From assembly GCA_038199375.1 (NCBI GenBank), contig JBBPZA010000079.1, positions 1 to 24,815 of the forward strand: 24,815 nucleotides of DNA. Reading direction: 5' to 3'. This DNA comes from JBBPZA01 sp038199375 (GTDB taxonomy: Bacteria; Actinomycetota; Thermoleophilia; Solirubrobacterales; Solirubrobacteraceae). The position numbers and the translations under genes are program-made. This document shows positions 1 through 6,775 of this stretch, in pieces (position 1 is the stretch's first letter; each line of letters starts with the position of its first letter). The notes beneath the pieces were generated by a model. The model had not been told where the DNA came from. It searched no databases and worked only from the letters and a program-made list of their open reading frames with translations.

Positions 1-984
1 GACACTCGGGTGGTCCTACCTGACGGCACTCGCCTTCGCCTCTCGGAGGCGTATCGTCATCAGCCCGCCGAGATCATGTCCATGTGGTCTGACGGCGAGG
101 TCCGACCGCATCGCGTGCAGCAGATCGTCCGCAGCGGTCGCAAGCCGGTATACCGGCTGCGATGCCAGAGCGGCCGTCAGATCAAGGCCACCGCCGACCA
201 TCGGCTGCTCACCACTGCCGGGTACCTGGAGATCGGACGCATGAAGCCCGGCGACGAGTTGATCACGATGCCGATGATCAGCGACAAGCAGCGGGAGGCT
301 CGCCGGAAGACGATGACGCGGCTCGCACACTCCCCGGAGCGCAAGGCTTGGGACCGGGCGGCGGCCGACCGGATGCGCGCTTATCAGGCGTCTCGTCCTC
401 ACGAGGAGAAGGCGGCGCACATGCGCCGCATGCACGAGATCCATCCGAATCTGACGCGGCACGGTGTGGCGGCGATGCACGAGCGAGTGAAGTGGCTGTG
501 GGCGAACGATCTGGAATGGCGGCGAGGGCTGATGGAGCGATCGCTGACTCGAGTCCGCGCCGCCTACGACACCGGCCCCGGCTACGGACACTGCTCGATC
601 GCGTCGGACGGATCTTGGTGCGCGAGCTGGCCTGAGCGCGAGATGTGCGAGTGGCTGCTGGATCGTGGCGTCGAGTTCGAGATGCACAAGGTTCTGGCGA
701 ACGGGCGCGTCTGCGACTTCTACTTCGACGGGCTCTACTGGGAGATGGACGGGATGGATCGATCGCCGGCCTTCTTCGAGGAGAAGTACGGCGAGCTGCC
801 CTACGTCGTCGTCGCACCGGAGGACTTCAGGTTCAGGGTAGATCGACACCTGGAAACGGCGCACGTCGAGAACGGAGATCCAATCGTCTCCATAGAACCG
901 GCTGGCGAGTGCATGACCTATGACGTCGAGATGGATGCCGGAGGGCCGCTGAACTTCCTCGCCAACGGCATCGTCTCCCACAAC
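1..984 (+). mobile_element. DnaE intein with internal Vsr-like/PD-(D/E)XK homing-endonuclease domain (first residues missing)
   Basis: The window opens inside splicing block A (DTRVVLPDGTR). Block B follows with the T-x-x-H pair in ATADHRLLT (codons 64-67, bases 190-201). Block F is about 910-960 (YDVEMDAGGPLNFLANG). Block G ends in H-N at 979-984, followed by Ser (+1) of the C-extein, so the splicing residues that can be seen are intact. The middle (codons about 93-280) has Arg-rich helical stretches like NUMOD-type DNA-binding repeats. A nuclease-like module follows with E212 (SWPERE), D239 (VCDFYFDG) and E248/D250 (YWEMDG), a spacing like Vsr/EDxHD-type homing nucleases and unlike LAGLIDADG. 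The His of EDxHD is not evident (MDR instead), so the catalytic assignment is tentative. The insertion point lies between K and S of FNK|SHA, three residues downstream of the cyanobacterial split DnaE intein site (Y|CFN). Confidence 0.9.
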
Positions 985-2283
985 AGCCACGCAGCCTGCT
1001 ACGCGATGATCTCCTACCGCACGGCCTGGCTGAAGGCGAATTATCCCGCGGAGTACATGGCCGCGCTGATCTCTTCGGTGATGGACACCAAGGACAAGGT
1101 CCCGTTCTTCGTCGGCCAGGCCGAGGCGATGGGGATCGAGATCCTTCCGCCCGACGTCAACCTCTCAGACCACCAGTTCGTCGTCGTCGAGGGCAACATC
1201 CGGTTCGGGCTCGATGCCGTGAAGGGTGTCGGCTATCAGGCGGTTCAGGCGATCAAGTGCGCGCGCGAGGAGGGCGGATCGTTCGTGTCGCTGTGGGACT
1301 TCTGCGAACGCGTCGACGGCCGCTGCGTCAACAAGAAGGCGATCGAGGCGCTGATCAAGTGCGGCGCCTTCGGCTCGACCGGCGCGTCGCGCAAGGGGAT
1401 GCTCGCGGTGCTCGAGCAGGCCCAGGGCGCGGGCCAGCGCGTTCAGCAGGACGCGCTGATGGGCCAGGGCTCGATCTTCGACATGGGCGGCGACGGCGCA
1501 GGAGGCAACGGCTCGGGCGGGGGAGGTGGGCTCGGGCTAGGCGCGCTCGGCGGCGGCGCCGCGGCGATCTACGCCCCGAGCCACCCACCGATCCCGTCCG
1601 GGGAGTTCGACCAAGCGGCGCTGCTCGCCGTCGAGAAGGAGTCGATCGGCCTGTTCATCTCCGCCCATCCGCTCAAGGAGGTCCGTGAGGCGCTGCGAGC
1701 GCGCTGCGACGGCTCGCTCGCCGACCTCGCGGGCCGGCGCGACCGAGATCTGGTCACGGTCGGCGGGATCATCGTCGAGGCCAAGCGCATCCGCACCAAG
1801 AACGGCGACCCGATGATGTTCGCCACCATCGACGACCTCGATACGTCGGTCGAGCTGGTGCTCTTCGGGGGAGCCCTGGAGGCGGCGGGCGACGCCGCCG
1901 CCGTCGACAGCGTCGTCCTCGTCCGTGGCCGGGTCGACCACAAGGACGCCGCGGCGAGGAGCACCATCGTAGTCCAGGAGCTCATGCGCTTCGATCCCAC
2001 CCCGGAAGAGGTCCAGGCGGCCAAGGCACAGGCGGCCCGCGTCGTCGTCCCGAGCGCGCTGCGCGTGCGCCTCGACGCGACCCGCCTGCCGGCGAGCGTC
2101 ATCTCAGAGCTCAAGCACCTCTTCGAGAACTTCCCCGGCGAGTCAGAGGTCGTTCTCGAGATGCGCACGGCGGCGGGATCCCGCCGCCTGCGCCTCGGCC
2201 AGGGCTACCGCGTGCACCCCAGCGCGAGCCTGCGCGCGGAGCTCGCACAGCTGCTAGGTCCGGCGGAGCTGAGCGCCGCCTGA
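1..2283 (+). CDS. dnaE: DNA polymerase III alpha subunit (C-terminal part), interrupted by an intein; 5' partial
   Basis: The frame is open from base 1 and stops at 2281-2283, so this is the 3' end of a longer gene. Codons 1-328 are an intein (separate entry). The extein resumes at base 985 with SHAACYAMISYRTAWLKANY, the conserved block that follows FNK in bacterial DnaE. Then come the finger-domain end, a helix-hairpin-helix segment (IRFGLDAVKGVGYQAVQAI, about 1201-1257), a Gly-rich linker (about 1483-1560) and an OB-fold (LVTVGGIIVEAKRI to VVQELMRF, about 1750-1990). A C-terminal domain of about 90 residues closes the protein. The product is the catalytic subunit of the replicative polymerase. 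The 432 residues after the intein fit the DnaE1 C-terminus. The gene ends 5 bp from the convergent nfo stop. The Gly-rich linker with GGNGSGGGGGLGLGALGGG is unusual for the family. Family identity is certain; DnaE1 versus DnaE2 is inferred from the OB-fold and HhH content. Confidence 0.95.
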   Translation, partial: DTRVVLPDGTRLRLSEAYRHQPAEIMSMWSDGEVRPHRVQQIVRSGRKPVYRLRCQSGRQIKATADHRLLTTAGYLEIGRMKPGDELITMPMISDKQREARRKTMTRLAHSPERKAWDRAAADRMRAYQASRPHEEKAAHMRRMHEIHPNLTRHGVAAMHERVKWLWANDLEWRRGLMERSLTRVRAAYDTGPGYGHCSIASDGSWCASWPEREMCEWLLDRGVEFEMHKVLANGRVCDFYFDGLYWEMDGMDRSPAFFEEKYGELPYVVVAPEDFRFRVDRHLETAHVENGDPIVSIEPAGECMTYDVEMDAGGPLNFLANGIVSHNSHAACYAMISYRTAWLKANYPAEYMAALISSVMDTKDKVPFFVGQAEAMGIEILPPDVNLSDHQFVVVEGNIRFGLDAVKGVGYQAVQAIKCAREEGGSFVSLWDFCERVDGRCVNKKAIEALIKCGAFGSTGASRKGMLAVLEQAQGAGQRVQQDALMGQGSIFDMGGDGAGGNGSGGGGGLGLGALGGGAAAIYAPSHPPIPSGEFDQAALLAVEKESIGLFISAHPLKEVREALRARCDGSLADLAGRRDRDLVTVGGIIVEAKRIRTKNGDPMMFATIDDLDTSVELVLFGGALEAAGDAAAVDSVVLVRGRVDHKDAAARSTIVVQELMRFDPTPEEVQAAKAQAARVVVPSALRVRLDATRLPASVISELKHLFENFPGESEVVLEMRTAAGSRRLRLGQGYRVHPSASLRAELAQLLGPAELSAA

Positions 2284-2288
2284 GCGCT

Positions 2289-3164
2289 TCAGCCCGCCCG
2301 CGCCTTCAGGCCTCGCTTGCGTAGGCGCTTCATGAGGTCGATGTCCTCCTTGGTCGCCGCCTTGCCGCCGATGCCCGGGCCCTCGAAGATCACGGGTAGC
2401 CCCTCGAAGCGCGGCTCGGAGAGGAACGCGGCACAGCCGCCGGCGCCCAGCTCGCCGTCGCCGAGGGGCGCGTGGCGGTCGACGTTGGATCCCAGGGCGG
2501 TCTTGGAGTCGTTGACGTGCAGCGAGCCCAGGCGGTCGAGGCCGACGACCTCGACGCACTCGTCGATGACCTGCGCCAGTGACTCCGGCGTGCGCACGTC
2601 GAAGCCGCTCGCGTAGAGGTGGCAGGAGTCCAGGCAGATGCCCAGCCGGTCGTCGTCGCCCGCCTTCTCGATGAGCGCCGCGAGCTCGCTGAACGAGCGC
2701 CCGAGGGTTGCCCCGGACCCAGCGGTGTTCTCGAGGTGAAGCGGGCAGTGCTCCGAGTCGGCGAGCGCCTCGCCGATGACCCCCGCGGCGCGGTCGATCG
2801 CCTTGCCCACGGCGGTCTCGTCGGCTGCCTTGAGCGCGGAGCCGGCGTGGAGCACCACCCCGTCGACGCCCAGCGCGGCCCCGCTTCGCAGCGCGATCTT
2901 CAGCGCCTGGAGGGATTTCTCGCGGATCTCCCGATCCTCGCTGGCGCAGTTGATGAGGTAGACGGCGTGGATGACCGTCGCCTGCACTCGGGAGGCGTCG
3001 AAGGCCTCGCGGTAGGCGGAGACCTCGTCGTCGGTGTACTCGCGCGCTCGCCACGCGCGCGGGTTCTGGTTGAAGAACTGGATCGCCTGGCAGCCCCGCT
3101 CCGCGCCGTTTCGCACCGCGTTGGCCGGCCCTCCCGCGGGGGAGACGTGAGCGCCGAGAAGCAC
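2289..3164 (-). CDS. nfo: Endonuclease IV (AP endonuclease)
   Basis: A 291-residue zinc enzyme that cuts 5' of abasic sites in base-excision repair. All nine metal ligands of the family are present at positions equal or close to those of E. coli Nfo: H66, H106, E145, D179, H182, H216, D229, H231 and E261, in motifs IHAVYLIN, LHAG, LENTAG, CLDSCH, LHVNDS, NVDRHAPLGDG and FEGPG. Length matches the family (about 280-290). The GTG start at 3164 is fixed by the N-terminal MLLGAHVSPAGG. It lies 3 nt after the stop of the upstream PIN toxin gene and in the same frame (TAG-GCC-GTG), so translation is probably coupled. The gene seems to be the third of an HTH-PIN-nfo operon with no promoter of its own in sight. 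It converges on dnaE with 5 bp between the stops. Confidence 0.95.
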   Translation of the reverse strand: MLLGAHVSPAGGPANAVRNGAERGCQAIQFFNQNPRAWRAREYTDDEVSAYREAFDASRVQATVIHAVYLINCASEDREIREKSLQALKIALRSGAALGVDGVVLHAGSALKAADETAVGKAIDRAAGVIGEALADSEHCPLHLENTAGSGATLGRSFSELAALIEKAGDDDRLGICLDSCHLYASGFDVRTPESLAQVIDECVEVVGLDRLGSLHVNDSKTALGSNVDRHAPLGDGELGAGGCAAFLSEPRFEGLPVIFEGPGIGGKAATKEDIDLMKRLRKRGLKARAG

Positions 3165-3167
3165 GGC

Positions 3168-3560
3168 CTATAGCTCGGCCGGGGCTATCACGTCCACGGC
3201 GCGCGCCGCGCCGCGCCGCAGGCGCATGTCTACGGTCATCAGGCGGCACCCGAGCAATCGCGCGAGGGCGACGTACTCGGCATCGTAGGTCTTCGCCCAG
3301 CCGAGCTCCTCGGCGACCCGCCACGCCTCTCGCGGGAGTCGTCCGGGCGTCCGTGGAGCCACGGGCCCGTCAAGGAAGTGCTCGAGCGCTTCCGCCGCGC
3401 GATCGCGCGGGACGACTCGCCGCCACGCCAATTCGCGAAGTGCCGAGGGAACCTCGGACCAGAGCAGCCGCGGAGCCACAAGAGCCTCGTCGGCGAGCGC
3501 CGAGAAGCCCTCGGCGCCGAGCGCGGCATCGACGACCACGCTGGCGTCGACGACGAGCAA
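3168..3560 (-). CDS. PIN-domain ribonuclease toxin (VapC-like)
   Basis: A 130-residue PIN domain. The four acidic residues expected to bind Mg/Mn are in place: D5 (VVDAS), E36 (WSEVPSAL), D93 (TYDAEYVALA) and D111 (TVDMRL). VapC-family proteins cleave RNA, often tRNA or rRNA; this target is unknown. The start is TTG at 3560, chosen because it gives the normal N-terminus MLVVDAS and because the next in-frame codons upstream are CGG and the antitoxin stop TGA. The upstream gene and this one share a reading frame, separated only by TGA-CGG. The partner is the excisionase-type HTH protein at 3564-3812, the likely antitoxin. The downstream gene nfo follows after 3 nt. PIN identity is firm; toxin activity is inferred from family and layout. 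Confidence 0.88.
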   Translation of the reverse strand: MLVVDASVVVDAALGAEGFSALADEALVAPRLLWSEVPSALRELAWRRVVPRDRAAEALEHFLDGPVAPRTPGRLPREAWRVAEELGWAKTYDAEYVALARLLGCRLMTVDMRLRRGAARAVDVIAPAEL

Positions 3561-3563
3561 CCG

Positions 3564-3812
3564 TCAATGCCCCATGCGCGAGCGGCGGATCGCGGCGACG
3601 ACGTCGGGCATCGGCTCTCCGTAGAACGTCCTCTTCCGTCCCTCCGGCCGAGGCATCTGCATCCCGCCGTTCATGACAACGTCGAGATCATCCTCCTCGA
3701 TGATCCACTGCGTCCCGATACGCTCCGCGGGCAGCTTTCCCTCCCGGATCCACCGCCGGATCGTCTCGGGGTTGCGAGCGACCCTCCGAGCCGCTTCTGG
3801 CACTGTCAACAT
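3564..3812 (-). CDS. Excisionase/MerR-type HTH DNA-binding protein, probable antitoxin
   Basis: An 82-residue protein. The first about 50 residues form an excisionase-type winged HTH: LTVPEAARRVARNPETIRRW, then IREGKLPAERIGTQWIIEEDDL. The remainder (MNGGMQMPRPEGRKRTFYGEPMPDVVAAIRRSRMGH) is likely the flexible segment that binds and blocks the PIN toxin. ATG at 3812 lies 18 bp from the divergent gltX start. On its strand a TAGTAT -10 box (3824-3819) sits 6 nt before the ATG, which suggests a leaderless mRNA. The 18-bp gap contains a dyad (3814-3830) that this protein could bind to repress itself and possibly gltX. HTH family membership is well supported; the antitoxin role is inferred from the adjacent PIN gene. 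Confidence 0.85.
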   Translation of the reverse strand: MLTVPEAARRVARNPETIRRWIREGKLPAERIGTQWIIEEDDLDVVMNGGMQMPRPEGRKRTFYGEPMPDVVAAIRRSRMGH

Positions 3813-3830
3813 AGTGCGATACTACAACAC
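3813..3830. promoter_or_regulatory. Divergent promoter/operator between gltX and the HTH-PIN-nfo operon
   Basis: The whole gap between the two start codons is 18 bp. It contains the imperfect dyad GTG-N3-TA-N-TA-N3-CAC (3814-3830). On the plus strand TGC-GATACT (3815-3823) reads as an extended -10, 7 nt before the gltX GTG. On the minus strand TAGTAT (3824-3819) is 6 nt before the HTH ATG. The two -10 elements overlap, so one melted region could serve both directions, and both mRNAs would start at or next to the start codon. Neither gene has room for a Shine-Dalgarno sequence. Seen directly: spacing, dyad, hexamers. Inferred: bidirectional leaderless transcription and autoregulation. Confidence 0.6.
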
Positions 3831-5174
3831 GTGAAGCTTCGCTTTGCCCCCTCGCCGACCGGCGCCCTGCACGTCGGCGGGGCCCGGACCGCGCTGTTCA
3901 ACTGGCTTCTCGCGCGCGGGAGCGGAGGCGAGCTCGTGCTGCGCGTCGAGGACACCGACCGCCGGCGCTCGACCCCCGAGAACGTCGAGCAGATCTTCGA
4001 CGCCCTGCGCTGGCTGGAGATCGACTGGGACGGCGAGCCGGTCTTCCAGAGCGACCGGGCCACGCGCCATAGGGAGGCCCTCGACCAGCTGCTCGAAGCC
4101 GATCACGCCTACCGCTCGACCGCCACGGCCGACGACGTCAAGGCGTTCAAGGCGACCCACGGCGCCGACCGCGGGTTTCGCGCGGAGCCCGAAAGCGAGG
4201 GCGCCGTGCGCCTGCGCGTGCCCGACGAGGGGGAGACCGTCGTGCACGACGCGATCCGGGGGGACTCGCTCTTTCGCCATGTCCACCTTGACGACCCCGT
4301 CATCGCTCGGGCGGACGGGTCGGTCCTCTACAACTTCGCGGTCGCGGTCGACGACCTCGACGCGGGGATCACCCACGTCGTCCGCGGCGAGGACCACCTG
4401 TCCAACACCCCCAAGCAGCTCCTCGTGCTCGAGGCCCTCGGGGCACCGCAGCCGCTCTACGCCCATCTGCCGCTCCTGCACGGGCCCGACGGCAAGAAGC
4501 TCTCAAAGCGCCACGGCGCGGCGTCGGTGCAGGAGCTGCGCGACGCGGGCTACCTGCCCGAGGCGGTGCGCAACTACCTCGCGCTGCTCGGGTGGGGCTA
4601 TGACGACGCAACCACCTTCTTCGACACCGACGAGCTAAAGGAGCGCTTCGCACTGGACCGCGTCTCGCGCAACCCGGCTGTCTTCGACGACCAGAAGCTG
4701 CGCTGGATGAACGGCCGCTACCTGCGCGAGCTCTCCGAGGAGGATCTCACTCGCCGCCTGGAGGAGCACACGGGGCGCGAGGGCCTGGCGCCGGCCGTGG
4801 CGATCGCGCGCGACAAGATCCAGACCCTCGACGAGTTCTGGCCCCTGGTCGGGTTCTTCTTCGACGGGCCGGCCGATGACCCCGACGCCTTCGAGCGGGT
4901 CATCGGGGCGGACGGCGGGCGTCAGCGCCTCGCGGCCGCCCGGGAGGCGCTCGAGGGCGCCGAGGCCTTCGACGTCTCCGGAGTCGAAGCGGCGCTTCGC
5001 GGCGTGGTCGAGCGCCTCGGGGTAAAGCCCAAGGCGGTTTTTCAGCCCGTGCGGGTGGCGATCGCCGGCACGACGATCTCCCCGGGGATCTTCGAGAGCG
5101 TCTCGCTTCTCGGCCGCGACGAAGCACTTGCGCGCATCGACGCCAGCCTTGCCCGCCGCCCCGAATCCGTCTAA
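3831..5174 (+). CDS. gltX: Glutamyl-tRNA synthetase, probably non-discriminating
   Basis: A 447-residue class I synthetase. The N-terminus MKLRFAPSPTGALHVGG carries the HIGH-like HVGG (14-17). The KMSKS-like KLSKR is at 223-227 after LHGPDGK. The catalytic core continues through RVEDTDRRRS, YNFAVAVDDLDAGITHVVRGEDHL and the C-terminal anticodon-binding helical domain ending near LLGRDEALARI. It charges tRNA(Glu), and because gatCAB is present at 16268-19397 and no glnS is seen, it probably also makes Glu-tRNA(Gln) for amidation. GTG at 3831 is the start: the family N-terminus begins there and a -10 box sits 7 nt upstream. The frame stays open further upstream (to 3378), but that stretch lies opposite the PIN and HTH genes. 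The stop TAA (5172-5174) is part of a sigma-28-like -35 box. Confidence 0.96.
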   Translation: MKLRFAPSPTGALHVGGARTALFNWLLARGSGGELVLRVEDTDRRRSTPENVEQIFDALRWLEIDWDGEPVFQSDRATRHREALDQLLEADHAYRSTATADDVKAFKATHGADRGFRAEPESEGAVRLRVPDEGETVVHDAIRGDSLFRHVHLDDPVIARADGSVLYNFAVAVDDLDAGITHVVRGEDHLSNTPKQLLVLEALGAPQPLYAHLPLLHGPDGKKLSKRHGAASVQELRDAGYLPEAVRNYLALLGWGYDDATTFFDTDELKERFALDRVSRNPAVFDDQKLRWMNGRYLRELSEEDLTRRLEEHTGREGLAPAVAIARDKIQTLDEFWPLVGFFFDGPADDPDAFERVIGADGGRQRLAAAREALEGAEAFDVSGVEAALRGVVERLGVKPKAVFQPVRVAIAGTTISPGIFESVSLLGRDEALARIDASLARRPESV

Positions 5175-5199
5175 ACCATTCGTTTAGCCTTGCCGATAA
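5172..5199 (+). promoter_or_regulatory. Sigma-28 (FliA/WhiG-type) promoter for the HDOD-LuxR gene
   Basis: TAAA (5172-5175), 16 bp, then GCCGATAA (5192-5199): a perfect match to both consensus boxes of the FliA/SigD/WhiG family (TAAA-N15/16-GCCGATAA). The -35 box contains the gltX stop codon. A 6-bp inverted repeat CTAAAC-N5-GTTTAG (5171-5187) overlaps the -35 region and could be an operator. The predicted start of transcription near 5206 leaves a leader of about 74 nt before ATG 5280. The match is seen directly; use by a flagellar or developmental sigma factor is inference. Confidence 0.65.
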
Positions 5200-5279
5200 G
5201 GGGAGGGACCGGCTGCCCCGCCTAGCGGACGCCTCAGCACGAACTTCGCACTCCCCCGACAAGGATCGTCTGACTTCCG

Positions 5280-6365
5280 ATGGCAATCAACGTCGTGCCC
5301 ATGCCCTCCCGTCCCACCCCCGTAGCCGCCTCTCTGGGCCGCCACCACAATGAAGGCCACGGCCGGCGGCTGACCTCGGCCTTCGAGGCGCTCGAGGCTT
5401 TCCCGGCGCTGGCCGAGTCGCGCAATCGCGTGCTGCGGCTGCTCGCCCAGGAGCGCCTGTCGGGCGCCGAGGTCGTCTCGGCCGTCGAGTCAGACGTGGC
5501 GCTCGCCATCGCGGTGCTTCGGCTCGCCAACAAGGTCGAGGGCCGGACGCGCGGCAAGGTCGAGGACATTGTCAAGGCCGTGGAGATCCTCACTCCCGAG
5601 GCCGTGCAGACCATCGTCAGCCGTGCGCGCACCTTCGACTTCTTCGAGCGCTCTACCGTGTGGGAGGGCGCCCCGGAGCGCTTCCGACTGCACGCCGTCG
5701 CGACGCAGCGCGCCGCCGAGCGGCTGGCGGTCGAGGTCGGCTACGACACCCGCGACCGCCTGATGGTGACCGCGCTTCTCCACGACGTCGGAAAGCTCGT
5801 CCTGCTTCACGCCTATCCCGGCTACCCCGCCCAGATCCACAACGGCGCCCGCACCCCGGAGGAGCGCGTCCACCGCGAGCGCCGCGAGCTGGGCGTCGAC
5901 CACGCGCTGGTCGGGGGCGTGCTCGCGCGGCGGTGGGGCCTCCCCAAGGCGCTGGCCTCGGCGGTCGAGCGCCATCACTCAGACGACGCCGACGGCGAGG
6001 CCGCCTTCATCCGCATGGCTGACATGCTGGCCCATTACTCCCAGGGCTCGGCCGTCTCGGCCAACGAGCTCCTCAAGGCGGCGCGGCGCGTCGGCCTCGG
6101 CGCCGCCGAGCTGCGCAGCGTCATGTACGACCTGCCCTACCCGCCCGCCGGCCGGGCCCGCCAGATCGAGCCGTGCCCGCTCTCGACCCGCGAGGTCGAC
6201 GTCCTCAAGCACCTCTCCGAGGGCAAGGTCTACAAGCAGATCGCCCGTGAGCTCGAGCTCTCGACGAGCACGGTCCGGACACACTTGCACAACATCTACG
6301 GGAAGCTCGGAGCGGTCGACCGCGCGCAGGCCGTCCTCCTGGCGACCGAGCGCGGCTGGCTCTAG
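5280..6365 (+). CDS. HDOD domain - LuxR HTH fusion protein
   Basis: 361 residues. A HDOD (HD-related output) domain covers about residues 35-285, with A-L-L-H168-D169-V-G-K and later VERHHSD. Unlike many HDOD proteins it keeps the HD pair. Residues about 297-361 are a GerE/LuxR-type HTH (LSTREVDVLKHLSEGKVYKQ, then IARELELSTSTVRTHLHNIY). The architecture suggests a transcription regulator whose activity is set by an HD-type sensing domain; ligand and targets are unknown. No transmembrane or receiver domain is present. ATG 5280 has only a weak, distant AAGGA. A sigma-28-type promoter precedes it, which would place it in a motility or developmental regulon. It converges on the VanZ-like gene with 10 bp between stops. 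Domains are confident, role is not. Confidence 0.9.
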   Translation: MAINVVPMPSRPTPVAASLGRHHNEGHGRRLTSAFEALEAFPALAESRNRVLRLLAQERLSGAEVVSAVESDVALAIAVLRLANKVEGRTRGKVEDIVKAVEILTPEAVQTIVSRARTFDFFERSTVWEGAPERFRLHAVATQRAAERLAVEVGYDTRDRLMVTALLHDVGKLVLLHAYPGYPAQIHNGARTPEERVHRERRELGVDHALVGGVLARRWGLPKALASAVERHHSDDADGEAAFIRMADMLAHYSQGSAVSANELLKAARRVGLGAAELRSVMYDLPYPPAGRARQIEPCPLSTREVDVLKHLSEGKVYKQIARELELSTSTVRTHLHNIYGKLGAVDRAQAVLLATERGWL

Positions 6366-6375
6366 TGGCCTAGGT

Positions 6376-6747
6376 CTACATCGCCAGGCGCACCCGGCGT
6401 CTGCGCCGGTGCCGCCGAACCAGCGCCGTCGCCACCCACGCCATTGCAACGCCGGCGGCATCGATGGCCACGTCGCGCGGCGATCCAACCCGCCCCGAGA
6501 CATAGTGCTGGTGGATCTCGTCGCCCACCGCGTAGCCCACCGCGACGGCCGCCGCGACCCACGGCAGCCGCCAGCGCAGTGCGCGATGCCACAGCAGCCA
6601 AAGAAGGCCGAATTCGGCCATGTGGACCGCCTTGCGCCCCACGAAGTCGATCCAGCCCAGCCCCGAGTTGAGGTCGGGCTGGGCCGAGAGGGCAAAGATG
6701 ACCGCCATCAGGGCGAGCGGCGGAGCGAAGCGGCGCAGGACTTCCAT
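6376..6747 (-). CDS. VanZ-like family membrane protein
   Basis: 123 residues with about four hydrophobic segments (near 7-26, 40-57, 59-76 and 92-112) and a basic C-terminus (VRRHRRRRRVRLAM). VanZ hallmarks are visible: an N-terminal helix ending in LSAQPDLNSG, then K-x-x-HMAEFGLLWLL, then D-E-I-H-Q-x-Y-V-x-G-R-x-G-S-P-x-D-V-x-I-D. VanZ proper gives low-level teicoplanin resistance, but most members are of unknown function in the cell envelope, and this should not be read as a resistance gene. ATG at 6747 has a good Shine-Dalgarno (AGGAGAG) on the minus strand. It is divergent from the Rrf2 gene across 28 bp. Confidence 0.87.
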   Translation of the reverse strand: MEVLRRFAPPLALMAVIFALSAQPDLNSGLGWIDFVGRKAVHMAEFGLLWLLWHRALRWRLPWVAAAVAVGYAVGDEIHQHYVSGRVGSPRDVAIDAAGVAMAWVATALVRRHRRRRRVRLAM

Positions 6748-6775
6748 AGGCTCTCCTCATCCTAGGCAGCGCGCG

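Noticed and set aside
16..990. Long minus-strand frame opposite the intein
   Set aside because: It is a GC-bias shadow of dnaE/intein, with no family pattern; the plus strand has clear intein blocks.
3378..3830. Upstream extension of the gltX frame
   Set aside because: It runs antisense through the PIN and HTH genes; the family N-terminus starts at GTG 3831 with a -10 box just before it.
6376..6747. Glycopeptide-resistance gene
   Set aside because: VanZ-like proteins are common membrane proteins without other van genes; there is no vanHAX neighbourhood here.
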